A stretch of DNA of 9,403 bases from an uncultured Anaerotruncus sp. (lineage in GTDB: Bacteria; Bacillota; Clostridia; Oscillospirales; Ruminococcaceae), in contig NZ_CABUCJ010000095.1 of the NCBI RefSeq assembly GCF_902490045.1, positions 1-9,403 of the forward strand. The letters are read 5' to 3'. Under the pieces are notes generated by a model that saw nothing but the letters and a program-made list of their open reading frames with translations, was not told where the DNA came from and searched no databases. Both the position numbers and the translations under genes were made by a program. This document shows positions 1 to 7,339 of this stretch, in pieces (the first letter of the stretch is position 1; the number at the start of each line of letters is the position of its first letter).

Positions 1-427
1 GCCCCGCCTCGAGCAGCACGACGTCGCCCGGCACAAGGCCGGCGGCGGGCACCTCGGCGAGCCTGCCGTCCCGGCGCACGAGCGCGTTGGGGCTCGAGAG
101 CTTTTTGAGCGCCTCGAGCGCCTGCTCCGCCTTGGCCTCCTGCGTCATGCCGATGACGGCGTTTAAAAGCACGACGAGCAGGATGATCACCGCGTCGGAA
201 ATCTCCCGCAGGAAGATGGAGATCGCCGCCGCCGCGAAGAGGATGTAGATCATCGGGTCGTTGAGCTGGGAGACGAACATCGCGAATTTCGATTTCCGCT
301 TCTTTTCTGAAAGCTCGTTGGGGCCGTGCTTTTGGAGGCGCGCCGACGCCTCGTCCGTGGTCAGGCCCTTCGCGGGGTCCACACCGAGCTCCTCGCAGGT
401 CCGCCGGATATCCTTCTGGGTGAACAA
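1..427 (-). CDS. P-type cation-transporting ATPase (Ca2+/Mn2+, PMCA/PMR1-like), N-terminal part, truncated by window edge
   Basis: A membrane pump that uses ATP to export divalent cations. About 142 codons are visible. Seen: an N-terminal cation-ATPase domain (GLTTDEASARLQKHGPNEL, about residues 20-40); a first membrane hairpin with helices near IYILFAAAAISIFL and DAVIILLVVLLNAVIG; then the start of the actuator domain (QEAKAEQALEALKKLSSPNA), including the conserved PGDVV. The TGES, DKTGT and metal-site helices lie outside the window, so the ion cannot be read from the protein. The frame opens with TTG (427-425) eight bases after a GAGGGAG ribosome site. An in-frame GTG at 436-434 abuts that site and is less likely. 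The leader carries a terminator and a yybP-ykoY-like aptamer, which favours Mn2+ (or Mn2+/Ca2+) export. Family assignment is firm; ion specificity is inferred. Confidence 0.9.
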   Translation of the reverse strand, partial: MFTQKDIRRTCEELGVDPAKGLTTDEASARLQKHGPNELSEKKRKSKFAMFVSQLNDPMIYILFAAAAISIFLREISDAVIILLVVLLNAVIGMTQEAKAEQALEALKKLSSPNALVRRDGRLAEVPAAGLVPGDVVLLEAG

Positions 428-487
428 TTGCCACACTCCCTCAAAATGTTGTCAGGACTATTGTTGTCCGCAGGCCGCAAAACTATC

Positions 488-532
488 AAAAAAAGACCTT
501 CAGCATGCGGAATCCTGCACGCTAAAAGTCTT
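488..532 (-). terminator. Leader (expression-platform) terminator upstream of the P-type ATPase
   Basis: On the minus strand, AAGACUUUUAGCGUGC (from 532) pairs almost completely with GCAUGCUGAAGGUCUU. The stem is about 18 bp with G-U pairs, one bulged A and an AUU loop, and seven U residues follow directly (494-488). The gene starts about 60 bases further on, so this is a leader attenuator and not a gene-end terminator. Its first nine bases are also needed for the closing helix of the aptamer. Confidence 0.85.
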
Positions 533-604
533 GTTACCTCACACGGACCCCAGGCCAGGGCTTGCGCCCGCGGTGTTGACCTGGAATTTAAAACGACTCC
601 CTTA
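524..604 (-). ncRNA. Metal-sensing riboswitch aptamer, yybP-ykoY (Mn2+) type
   Basis: Minus-strand leader RNA of the P-type ATPase. Its 5' end reads AAGGGAGUCGUU (603-592) and its 3' end AACAAGACUUUU (535-524). These can pair as AAGGG/CUUUU and GUU/AAC around an AGUC/AAGA internal region. That closely resembles the closing elements GGGGAGUAGC and GCAAGACC that I recall for yybP-ykoY RNAs. Inside, CCAGG (584-580) pairs with CCUGG (554-550) and encloses GGUCAACA and a GGGC-GCAA-GCCC tetraloop hairpin. GUCAACA recalls the conserved loop of this class. The 3' strand of the closing helix is also the 5' strand of the downstream terminator, so ligand binding would switch expression on, as expected for a metal exporter. 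The canonical GUAG is not exact (GUCG here). A divergent member or another metal riboswitch is possible. Confidence 0.62.
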
Positions 605-643
605 TTAGCATGTGTTCAGTTTACCGGGGAAATTTTGTTTGGA

Positions 644-671
644 TTGGGATATTTTATGAAGAAAATGTAAA
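644..671 (+). promoter_or_regulatory. Possible promoter of the hydrogenase gene
   Basis: TTGGGA (644-649), a 16-base gap and TGTAAA (666-671) give a modest sigma-70-like match. It lies in an AT-rich island (about 600-720) that is otherwise non-coding. A transcript from here would have a leader of about 70 bases. Several other hexamer pairs could be drawn in the same AT-rich stretch, so the call is weak. The rest of 605-747 shows nothing else that I recognise except the ribosome site AAGGAG (732-737). Confidence 0.25.
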
Positions 672-747
672 TTCTGCGCTTCCTCCCATTGATGAAACCC
701 TCCGCATTGGATATCCTAAAGAAAGAAACGCAAGGAGTGTGAACGCA

Positions 748-2004
748 ATGGCAACCTTCCAGGAGCTCTACCAGACGCTGCTCGCCGCGCAGGCGCGCAG
801 CAACCTGCCCGAAGCGATCAAATACATCCGCACCCAGCAGGACTTCGATCCCAAGCAGCTCGACTGCCTCCTGAACCCCCAGAAGCACCCGCTCGTCTGG
901 CGGACGGGCGAGTGCGGCTGCGCGCCCGGCGAGGGCGCGTGCGAACGCGCCTGCCCCTTTGACGCCATCCATTCCGGCCCCGTCGAGGGCGGACGGGTCG
1001 CCATCGACGTGACCCGCTGCGTCGGCTGCTCCGCCTGCATCGACGCGTGCGCCGCCAAAAAGCTCGAGGCGAGCCGGGACGCCGTCGCCGCGATGGAGGC
1101 GGTGCGCCGGCACGAAGGGCCTGTCTACGCGCTTGTCGCGCCCGCCTTCATGGGCCAGTTCTCCGAGGCGGTCACGCCCGGCATGCTGCGCAGCGCCTTT
1201 TTGCAGCTCGGGTTCGACGGGATGATCGAGGTCGCCCTCTTCGCGGACATCCTCACCCTCAAAGAGGCGCTCGAGTTCGACAAAAACATCACCCGGGAGG
1301 GCGACTTCCAGCTCACGAGCTGCTGCTGCCCCCTGTGGATCGCGATGATCCGCAAAATCTACAGCGAATTGCAGTCCCACCTGCCCGCGTCCGTCTCCCC
1401 GATGATCGCCTGCGGCCGCTCGGTCAAGGCGCTGCATCCCGACGCGCTCACCATCTTTGTGGGGCCCTGCATCGCCAAAAAGGCGGAGGCGCGTGAAAAG
1501 GACCTCGCCGGCGCGGTCGACTATGTGCTGACCTTCCAGGAGGTGCGGGACATCTTCGCGGCGGCGGGCGTCGACCCGGCGAAGCTGGAGGACCGCGAGC
1601 GCGACCACTCCTCCCGCGCGGGACGCATCTACGCGCGCAGCGGCGGGGTGAGCGAGGCGGTCCGCTCGACCGTCGAGCGGCTCAACCCCCACCGCAGAAT
1701 TTCGATGCGCACCCGCCACGCGGACGGCGTGCCCGGCTGCCGCGCGCTCATCGACGACCTGCTCGCGGGGAAGATCGACGCGAACTTCTTCGAGGGGATG
1801 GGCTGCCCGGGCGGCTGCGTGGGCGGCCCCAAGCGGATCATCCCGCGCGAGGAGGGGGAACGCAACGTGGACGCCTACGGCGGCGAGGCGGCCAGCCCCA
1901 CGCCGATCGACAACCCCTATGTGATCGAGCTGCTCGGCCGCCTTGGATATCCCACGGTCGAGAGCCTGCTCACAGAAAACGATATCTTCTCCCGCAGATT
2001 CTGA
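748..2004 (+). CDS. [FeFe]-hydrogenase, short two-ferredoxin-cluster form with TSCCCP motif (group B-like)
   Basis: Catalyses reversible H2/proton interconversion at an H-cluster, probably in the cytoplasm with ferredoxin as partner. 418 residues from ATG 748, which sits 10 bases after AAGGAG; the frame is open from 610, but that extension has no ribosome site. Seen: N-terminal cysteines C56, C58, C65, C69 (CxCx6Cx3CP) and C91, C94, C97, C101 (CxxCxxCxxxC), enough for two [4Fe-4S] clusters. The three H-cluster motifs follow: TSCCCPLW (190-197), GPCIAKKAE (239-247) and EGMGCPGGCVGGPK (349-362). Standard M1-type enzymes have TSCCPGW, MPCxxKKxE and ExMACPGGCxxGGGQP, so this one belongs to a divergent branch. 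The triple cysteine and GPC motif fit what I recall of group B (for example the third hydrogenase of Clostridium pasteurianum). No maturase or partner subunit is in the window, and it ends in its own terminator, so it looks monocistronic. The family is certain; the subgroup less so. Confidence 0.93.
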   Translation: MATFQELYQTLLAAQARSNLPEAIKYIRTQQDFDPKQLDCLLNPQKHPLVWRTGECGCAPGEGACERACPFDAIHSGPVEGGRVAIDVTRCVGCSACIDACAAKKLEASRDAVAAMEAVRRHEGPVYALVAPAFMGQFSEAVTPGMLRSAFLQLGFDGMIEVALFADILTLKEALEFDKNITREGDFQLTSCCCPLWIAMIRKIYSELQSHLPASVSPMIACGRSVKALHPDALTIFVGPCIAKKAEAREKDLAGAVDYVLTFQEVRDIFAAAGVDPAKLEDRERDHSSRAGRIYARSGGVSEAVRSTVERLNPHRRISMRTRHADGVPGCRALIDDLLAGKIDANFFEGMGCPGGCVGGPKRIIPREEGERNVDAYGGEAASPTPIDNPYVIELLGRLGYPTVESLLTENDIFSRRF

Positions 2005-2012
2005 GAGACGCC

Positions 2013-2049
2013 AAACGGGGGCCGCGGCAGACGCCGCAGCCCCCGTTTT
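2013..2049. terminator. Bidirectional terminator between convergent hydrogenase and lipoprotein genes
   Basis: GGGGGC (2017-2022) pairs with GCCCCC (2039-2044), and GCGGC (2024-2028) with GCCGC (2033-2037), around an AGAC loop with one C/A mismatch. AAAC/GTTTT flanks extend the stem, giving a short T-run on each strand. It lies 8 bases after the hydrogenase stop and about 20 bases past the stop of the minus-strand operon, so it can serve both. Confidence 0.8.
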
Positions 2050-2070
2050 CTGCATCCGGTGCTCCGTTCT

Positions 2071-5000
2071 TCAGGTGAAAAGGCCCTTGAGCCAGCCGAG
2101 GAAGCCCTGCTTCTCCTCGACGGGGGCGGCCGTCTCCTCGACGGGTTCGGGAATTTTGACCTCGTCGGTCTTCATGACGAACTTGACGTCGGTGTCGAGC
2201 CCCTCGGGCGCGGCGGTGAAGACGCCGTACTCCTTCGAGAGGTCGACGTAGCGGTCCTTGCGTTCGAGCAGCTCGTCGAGGTCGTCGAGCTTTTCGATCG
2301 CGTTGTCCGCAGCGCCCTTGTCCTTGAGGCGGTCGAGGGTGGCGATCATGCCGCGGGAGAGGGAGACCTTCTCCTCCCGGAGCATGCTGCGCATCGTCTC
2401 GGTGATGTCGCGGTGCTCGTCGAGATCGTCGCGCATTTTGAGCAGCGTGGTGATCGTCCCGGGCGATTCGTGCAGGCTCTCGTGGATGTCGGCGCGCTTC
2501 AAATCGCGGCGCAGCGCCTTGATGATCGGACGCGCGTCGGAAAGATCGTCGCGCAGGTCGTCGATGTTCTCCACCTCGTCGAGCAGGTTGGTCTCGTCGA
2601 GCTTTTTGAGCAGGAGCACGAGCGTCTCCATGTTGTCGGAATTCTCCTTGAGGTGCCCAAGCATCTTGTCGAGGTACTGCTGCACCTCGGTTCCCTGGAG
2701 CTGCCCCGCCATCTGCTCGAGGCCGGGGCCATATTGGTTCACGTCGTCGAGCAGCCGGAGCAGCTCGTCGGGGCCGATCGCGACGACCAGCTTTTCCATC
2801 CGCTCGACCATATCCTTCATGGCCGTCAGCTGCCGGTACTGCTCGGCGGGGACCTCGACCGTGCCGCCGCTGCGCGCGCCGCGGGCGCGCGGGGCGCTCT
2901 CGACGATCTCCCGGAGGGTGTCGTCGTCCGCCCTGTTCAAATATTCGTCGATCGCACCGGTCAGCACATAGTAGCCGGCCGTCGTCCCGGTGATCTCGGT
3001 GTAGACGTCCATGCGGTCCTCGTCCACCGGCTTCTTCGCGGCGTCGTCCGCCCTGGAGCTGTTTTCGGGCGCGGGGGCGTCCGCGTCCCCGCCGTCTTCG
3101 CCGCCCTCATCGGAGCCGTCGTCCGCGGCGCCCCCGGAGGAGCTGTCCGTGTCGGCGGGCGGGTCCTCTTTTTCCTGCGCGGGAGGCTCTTCGCCGTTCC
3201 CGGCGGCTCCTGTGTCCTCCCCGTCGGAAGATTCGACGTACCCGGCCAGCACCGCGGTCACGCCTTCCGGTTCGCTGACCACGGGCTCGCCCGCCGCCGG
3301 TTCGCTTGTCGCGGGCTCGCTTGTGACAGGCTCGCTTGTGGCGGGCTCGCTCGTCGCGGGTTCGCTTGTCGCGGGTTCGCTTGTCGCGGGTTCGCTTGTG
3401 ATCGGCTCGCTCGTGGTCGGCTCGCTTGTGGCAGGTTCGCTCGTCGTCGGTTCGGTCTTCTCGCCGCTCTCCCTGCGGATCGGCCGGATGTGGTTCGGGT
3501 CGACGATCTCGCCGCTGGCGCTGGCGCGCACCAGCTCGCCGCGCAGGGACGGGTTCAGCCTGGAGGCGGAGAGGACGTCGTCCAGCTTCCCGGCGGCGTC
3601 GGGATTGTTGATGTAGCCCATGACGACCTGCCGCGCCTGCAGGCGGGTCTGCTGCGCCTCGAGCTGGACCTTCATCTGCTTGCAGATCTCCAAAAACTGC
3701 CCGAGCGCCTGGAGGCCCTCCCGGTATCCCTCGGGGTCGGCGGCCTGCGCGGTTTTGACGCCCGCGTAGACCGTCTTGAGATCGTCCAGCAGGGTCTGGA
3801 GGCCGCCCTGGTCCGCCTGCGCGATGATCTGGTCGAGCTGCGCCTTGAGCCGCTTGTTTTTCTGCAGCTCGTCGTAGTCGTCCACCAGCTCCTGCAGGCG
3901 GTTGGGACTCAGATCGTCCACAAGGTCGAAGAGGTCGGCGAGCTCGTCGTCGTCGAGCAGGGTGCCCATCGCCTTTTCGCTCAGGTCGTGGTCGATGCGG
4001 TCGTAGAGGCGGACGTTCTCGTCGGTGATGTATTTGGGCAGGATATCGAGGATATCCTTGTTGAGGTCGTAGAAATCGAAGACGTCGTCGATGATCAGCC
4101 TCGCCGCGTCGGTGCGCCCGGGGTCGGTGAGCAGCGAGCGGATGTCGCGGTCGGGGTCGACGGTTTCGAGGTCGTTCTGCAGGTCGCGCAGGTCGTGGAG
4201 GTCCTGCTCCATGTCGTCGAACTCGTCGCTCTTTTTGAGGTCGTCGAGGTCGGGCAGCTCGGGGGTGGCCGCGATCATGATCGGGCCCATCTCAAAGCCG
4301 GCGACGTCTGCGGTAACAGTGAACTCCTCGGGAAAGTCGAGGTCGTTCAGCTCCTGGACGCTGTAGCTGTCGAGCGCGAGGCTGTCGTTCAGGCCCGGCA
4401 GGCAGACCATCGCGACCACCTGGCTGCTGCCGTCGGTGACGACCGAGCCGTCGCTGACCTTGACGTTGCCGAAGGTGTCGTCCGGGAGGGCCATGCCCGC
4501 CGCCACCATGAGCGGCGTGTACATGACGGTCTTTTCGCCGCCGATCTCCACCTCATGCTTCGAGGTGTTTTTGAAGGAGAGGCGGATTTCCAGCCTGCCG
4601 GACTTCCCGGCCAGCTCCTGCGGGTCGTACTGCTTCCCGTCGAGGCTGTAGGTGATCTTCACCTCGAGCGGCAGCTCCTTGCCGGTGCGGCCGGTGTAGT
4701 AGAGGTCGGTGCCGTCGAGCTGCCAGCTCAGGCGCTCCCCCTCCTGCCGGGGGCCCTGGTCCCCCTTGATGTTTTCGATCCCCTTGAGGTCGGAGACGTC
4801 CTCGAAGGTCACGCCGGGCGTGTCGCTGTGCAGCCAGTCGGTGACCACCGTGTCATAGGGGCGGCCGGTCGGGTCGAGGTTGACGTAGACCGTCTCGCTC
4901 TTCTTGGAGCCGATGAGGTTTTCCGGCTTTTCCTTCTCCGGCTCCGCCTGCGCCGCGGCCGGCCGGGCGGGTTCCTCGGCGGACGCCGCCGCGCAGCCCG

Positions 5001-5076
5001 AAAGCAGCGCGGCGGCCGCCACCGAAAGGGCGAGCAGCACGCAGAGCGCGCGCAAGGAAAGGTTCTTTGGTTTCAT
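2071..5076 (-). CDS. Large acidic, helix-rich lipoprotein with pentapeptide-repeat linker; partner of the MMPL transporter
   Basis: 1001 residues. The signal peptide ends in a lipobox (LLSGC, lipidated C28), so the mature protein should be anchored on the outer face of the cytoplasmic membrane. Residues about 55-260 form a conserved globular part (starting SETVYVNLDPTGRPYDTVV, with DGTDLYYTG and ELAGKSGRLEIRL). I recall this as typical of the secreted proteins encoded beside MMPL transporters in Firmicutes, of unknown biochemical role. Residues about 265-520 and 690-960 are Asp/Leu-rich helical segments (DLRDLQNDLETV, DDLDELLERKDR) likely to form coiled coils. Between them are 12 pentapeptide units (TSEPA-like, about 543-602) and an acidic Gly/Ser/Pro stretch (about 603-680). 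The C-terminus is a short amphipathic GFLGWLKGLF. The ATG overlaps the upstream stop as ATGA, with AGGGGGAA eight bases before, so the two genes are translationally coupled. Inference: a wall-spanning periplasmic-adaptor-like accessory. The function is not known. Confidence 0.85.
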   Translation of the reverse strand: MKPKNLSLRALCVLLALSVAAAALLSGCAAASAEEPARPAAAQAEPEKEKPENLIGSKKSETVYVNLDPTGRPYDTVVTDWLHSDTPGVTFEDVSDLKGIENIKGDQGPRQEGERLSWQLDGTDLYYTGRTGKELPLEVKITYSLDGKQYDPQELAGKSGRLEIRLSFKNTSKHEVEIGGEKTVMYTPLMVAAGMALPDDTFGNVKVSDGSVVTDGSSQVVAMVCLPGLNDSLALDSYSVQELNDLDFPEEFTVTADVAGFEMGPIMIAATPELPDLDDLKKSDEFDDMEQDLHDLRDLQNDLETVDPDRDIRSLLTDPGRTDAARLIIDDVFDFYDLNKDILDILPKYITDENVRLYDRIDHDLSEKAMGTLLDDDELADLFDLVDDLSPNRLQELVDDYDELQKNKRLKAQLDQIIAQADQGGLQTLLDDLKTVYAGVKTAQAADPEGYREGLQALGQFLEICKQMKVQLEAQQTRLQARQVVMGYINNPDAAGKLDDVLSASRLNPSLRGELVRASASGEIVDPNHIRPIRRESGEKTEPTTSEPATSEPTTSEPITSEPATSEPATSEPATSEPATSEPVTSEPATSEPAAGEPVVSEPEGVTAVLAGYVESSDGEDTGAAGNGEEPPAQEKEDPPADTDSSSGGAADDGSDEGGEDGGDADAPAPENSSRADDAAKKPVDEDRMDVYTEITGTTAGYYVLTGAIDEYLNRADDDTLREIVESAPRARGARSGGTVEVPAEQYRQLTAMKDMVERMEKLVVAIGPDELLRLLDDVNQYGPGLEQMAGQLQGTEVQQYLDKMLGHLKENSDNMETLVLLLKKLDETNLLDEVENIDDLRDDLSDARPIIKALRRDLKRADIHESLHESPGTITTLLKMRDDLDEHRDITETMRSMLREEKVSLSRGMIATLDRLKDKGAADNAIEKLDDLDELLERKDRYVDLSKEYGVFTAAPEGLDTDVKFVMKTDEVKIPEPVEETAAPVEEKQGFLGWLKGLFT
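3269..3448 (-). repeat. 12-unit tandem 15-bp repeat encoding TSEPx pentapeptides
   Basis: Twelve consecutive 15-base units on the plus strand each begin GGTTCGCT or GGCTCGCT (GGCTCGCC in one). On the minus strand they read as pentapeptides of the pattern (T/V/A)(S/G)EP(A/T/I/V/E), mostly TSEPA. The units at 3299, 3359 and 3374 are identical; the outer units are more diverged, especially 3269 and 3284. Copy-number changes would keep the frame. The product is a Pro/Glu/Thr/Ser-rich extended linker between the two helical halves of the lipoprotein. Confidence 0.93.
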
Positions 5077-7220
5077 ATCGATTCCCCCTGTTTTGCATGG
5101 AGCTCTCTGAGCCGCTTTCCCAGCCGCTTTCTTGGCGGCGGGGTGATGTCGCTGCGCCAGTTGTGGGAGGTCTTCGCGATGAAGCCTTCGCAGGCGAGCA
5201 GCACCGACGGCAGGATGAAGATGCTGACCAGCGCGCTGACGACCGCGCCGCGCGCCAGCATCGAGCAGATGCTCTTGATGATTTCGATCTTGGAGATGAG
5301 CGAGACGCCGAAGGTCGCGCAGAAGAAGACCGAGGCGCTCGTGATGATCGATTTATCCGAGGCGCTCGAGGCGATCTTGATCGCCTCGACGCGCTCATGT
5401 CCGTTCTGCAGCTCCTCGCGGAAGCGGGTGGTCATCAGGATGGCGTAGTCGACCGTCGCGCCGAGCTGGATGCAGCCGATGACGATGGGCGACACGAAGG
5501 GGATGACCGTCCCCGTCAGGGCCGGGATGCCCTGGTTGATGAAGATCGACAGCTCGATGGCCGCCACGAGGATGACCGGCACGGTGAACGACTTGAAGGT
5601 CAGCCCCACGATGAGCAGGATCGCCAGGACCGAAAGCACGTTGGTCACCTGGATGTCGACCGTCGTGATGTCCATCAGGTCCTTGGTCATCGCGCCCTCG
5701 CCGGTGATCAGCGCGCCGGGGTCGTACCGCTTGGCGATTTCATTCAGCGCCTCGATCTGGGCGTTTTCCTCCTCGCGCGCCGCCTTGTAGCGGGAGTTGA
5801 TCATGAGCATCTGCTTGCCGTCCTTCTTGCAGATGTCCTTGAGCTCCTGCGGGATGAAATTGTCCGGGATGCCCGGGCCGACGAATTTATTGTAGGCGAG
5901 CAGCGCCTCCACCCCGTCGACCTTCTCCATCTCCTTCTCCATCGCGTTCAGGCGGTAGGCCGGGAGATTGTCGTCGACGATCACGAAATGGGTGGTCGCC
6001 ATGTCGAACTCGTCCTTGAGCTTGTTGGTCGCCACGGTCGACGGCAGGTCCTCCGGAAGCGACTGGTCGATGTTGTAATAGATCTGCGTCCTGCTCTGCA
6101 GGATGAGCGCCGGGACAAAGAGCACCAGGAAGAGCGCGACGAAGGTCTTCTTGTGGTCAATGATCCAGTCGTTGATCTTTGTCTGGTCGGGGATGAGCGA
6201 CCGGTGGCTCCAGCGGTGGATCGGCTTATCGAAGACGAGGATCAGCGAGGGCAGCACGGTGAGCACCACGAGGATGCCGATGACGATGCCCTTGGCCATC
6301 ACGAGCCCGAGGTCGGGGCCGAGCCCGAGGCGCATGGCGCACAGCGCCAGAAAGCCCGCCACGGTGGTCATCGACGAGCCGGACAGGGAGACGAACGCCC
6401 CCTGGATGGCGCTGGCCATCGCGTCCCGCCGGTCCTCAAACCTGCTCTTCTCCTCGTCGTACCGGTCGAAGAGGAAGATCGAGTAGTCCATGGAAACGCC
6501 CAGTTGCAGGATCGCGGCGATCGCCTTGGTGATATAGGAGACCTGCCCCAGAAAAATGTTGGTGCCGAAGTTGTAGGCCACCGCGAAGCCGATGCCCATC
6601 AAAAAGACGAAGGGCAGGACGACCGATTCCATCGTAAGCGACATGGCGACGATCGAAAAGGCGACCGCCAGCAGCGTGTAGAAGGGCATCTCCTGCTCGA
6701 CGAGGTCCTTGGTGTCCTTCAGGAAGATCGACACGCCCGCCAGAAAGCACCGCTCGTCGCAGAGGGCGCGCACGTCGTCGATCGCCTGCAGCGTCTCGTT
6801 GGAGGCGCCGGGGTGCTCGAACTGGACGATGATCATCGTCGAGTCCTTCGCCTTTTCGCTGTAGAAGACGTCCTTGATCTCGTCCGGGAGGATCTCCTTG
6901 GGGACGCTGATATCGAGTATGCTGGAGATCCACATCGCGTCGCTCACGCCGGGGACCTCCTCAATCGCGTCCCGCAGCTTCTCCACGTCGCGCGCGGGCA
7001 TCCCCTCGACGACCAGCATCGCGGTCGCCGCGCTGTGGAAGGTGTCCTCGAGCACCGCCTGCCCCTGCGAGGAGTCGAGCTCCCCGGGCAGGTAGGAGAG
7101 GATGTCGTAGTTGACGCGGGTGTTGACCGCGCCGTACAGGCTGGGCAGGAGCAGCAGCAGCGCGAGAAGGATGATCGTCTTTGGCGAGCGCGTGAGCGCC
7201 CGCGCAAATTTCTTGAGCAA
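5073..7220 (-). CDS. MMPL/RND-superfamily transporter
   Basis: 715-residue polytopic membrane protein with the RND/MmpL duplicated plan. TM1 (about 14-32) is followed by an extracytoplasmic domain (33-178) and TM2-6 (about 180-330). TM7 (about 358-375) is followed by a second extracytoplasmic domain (376-525) and TM8-12 (about 527-680). Each half carries the proton-relay Asp-Tyr pair in its fourth helix: QLGVSMDYSIFLF (D245-Y246) and QLGATVDYAILM (D591-Y592), each followed by a basic/acidic RYDEE or RFREE. MmpL proteins use these pairs for proton-driven export of lipids or other hydrophobic molecules; here the substrate is unknown. The start is TTG (7220-7218), seven bases after GAGGGGG. An ATG just upstream is in another frame. 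It overlaps the lipoprotein gene by 4 bp, and a TetR regulator lies two genes away, a common arrangement for such exporters. Family call firm, substrate open. Confidence 0.93.
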   Translation of the reverse strand: MLKKFARALTRSPKTIILLALLLLLPSLYGAVNTRVNYDILSYLPGELDSSQGQAVLEDTFHSAATAMLVVEGMPARDVEKLRDAIEEVPGVSDAMWISSILDISVPKEILPDEIKDVFYSEKAKDSTMIIVQFEHPGASNETLQAIDDVRALCDERCFLAGVSIFLKDTKDLVEQEMPFYTLLAVAFSIVAMSLTMESVVLPFVFLMGIGFAVAYNFGTNIFLGQVSYITKAIAAILQLGVSMDYSIFLFDRYDEEKSRFEDRRDAMASAIQGAFVSLSGSSMTTVAGFLALCAMRLGLGPDLGLVMAKGIVIGILVVLTVLPSLILVFDKPIHRWSHRSLIPDQTKINDWIIDHKKTFVALFLVLFVPALILQSRTQIYYNIDQSLPEDLPSTVATNKLKDEFDMATTHFVIVDDNLPAYRLNAMEKEMEKVDGVEALLAYNKFVGPGIPDNFIPQELKDICKKDGKQMLMINSRYKAAREEENAQIEALNEIAKRYDPGALITGEGAMTKDLMDITTVDIQVTNVLSVLAILLIVGLTFKSFTVPVILVAAIELSIFINQGIPALTGTVIPFVSPIVIGCIQLGATVDYAILMTTRFREELQNGHERVEAIKIASSASDKSIITSASVFFCATFGVSLISKIEIIKSICSMLARGAVVSALVSIFILPSVLLACEGFIAKTSHNWRSDITPPPRKRLGKRLRELHAKQGESI

Positions 7221-7314
7221 GCCAAAACCCCCTCATTCGATGCGGGAAGCGCTCCAAACCGCGCCTCCCCTTCTTAAACCATCCCCACTATATCACCCGG
7301 CCCGCGCGATGTAA

Positions 7315-7339
7315 TTAGACAGTTTTTTCATCTGTCTAA
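7315..7339. promoter_or_regulatory. Palindromic operator candidate 1 (IR1)
   Basis: TTAGACAG (7315-7322) and CTGTCTAA (7332-7339) are a perfect 8-bp inverted repeat with a 9-base gap. The length and symmetry suit a TetR-type dimer site. It covers the predicted start of the minus-strand transcript for the MMPL operon. Confidence 0.6.

Noticed and set aside
610..747. Hydrogenase start at 610, adding 46 residues
   Set aside because: The extension is AT-rich, has no ribosome site and overlaps the predicted promoter. ATG 748 has AAGGAG at proper spacing.
616..2055. A 479-residue open frame on the minus strand opposite the hydrogenase
   Set aside because: An antisense shadow of a gene whose three H-cluster motifs and cluster cysteines are unmistakable; the composition is Ala/Arg/Val/Gly-rich without motifs.
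3269..3448. CRISPR-like array
   Set aside because: Units are 15 bases, directly adjacent with no spacers, and lie in frame inside a coding region.
2059..5448. A 1129-residue open frame on the plus strand opposite the lipoprotein gene
   Set aside because: It is antisense to a gene with a signal peptide, lipobox, ribosome site and operon partner. Its translation is biased (Val, Leu, Arg, Asp, with repeats of FACRG type) and reflects high GC and the tandem repeat.
5067..7277. A 736-residue open frame on the plus strand opposite the MMPL gene
   Set aside because: The translation is Asp/Arg/His/Glu-rich with no membrane segment or domain. The opposite strand encodes a clear RND-type transporter with both Asp-Tyr pairs.
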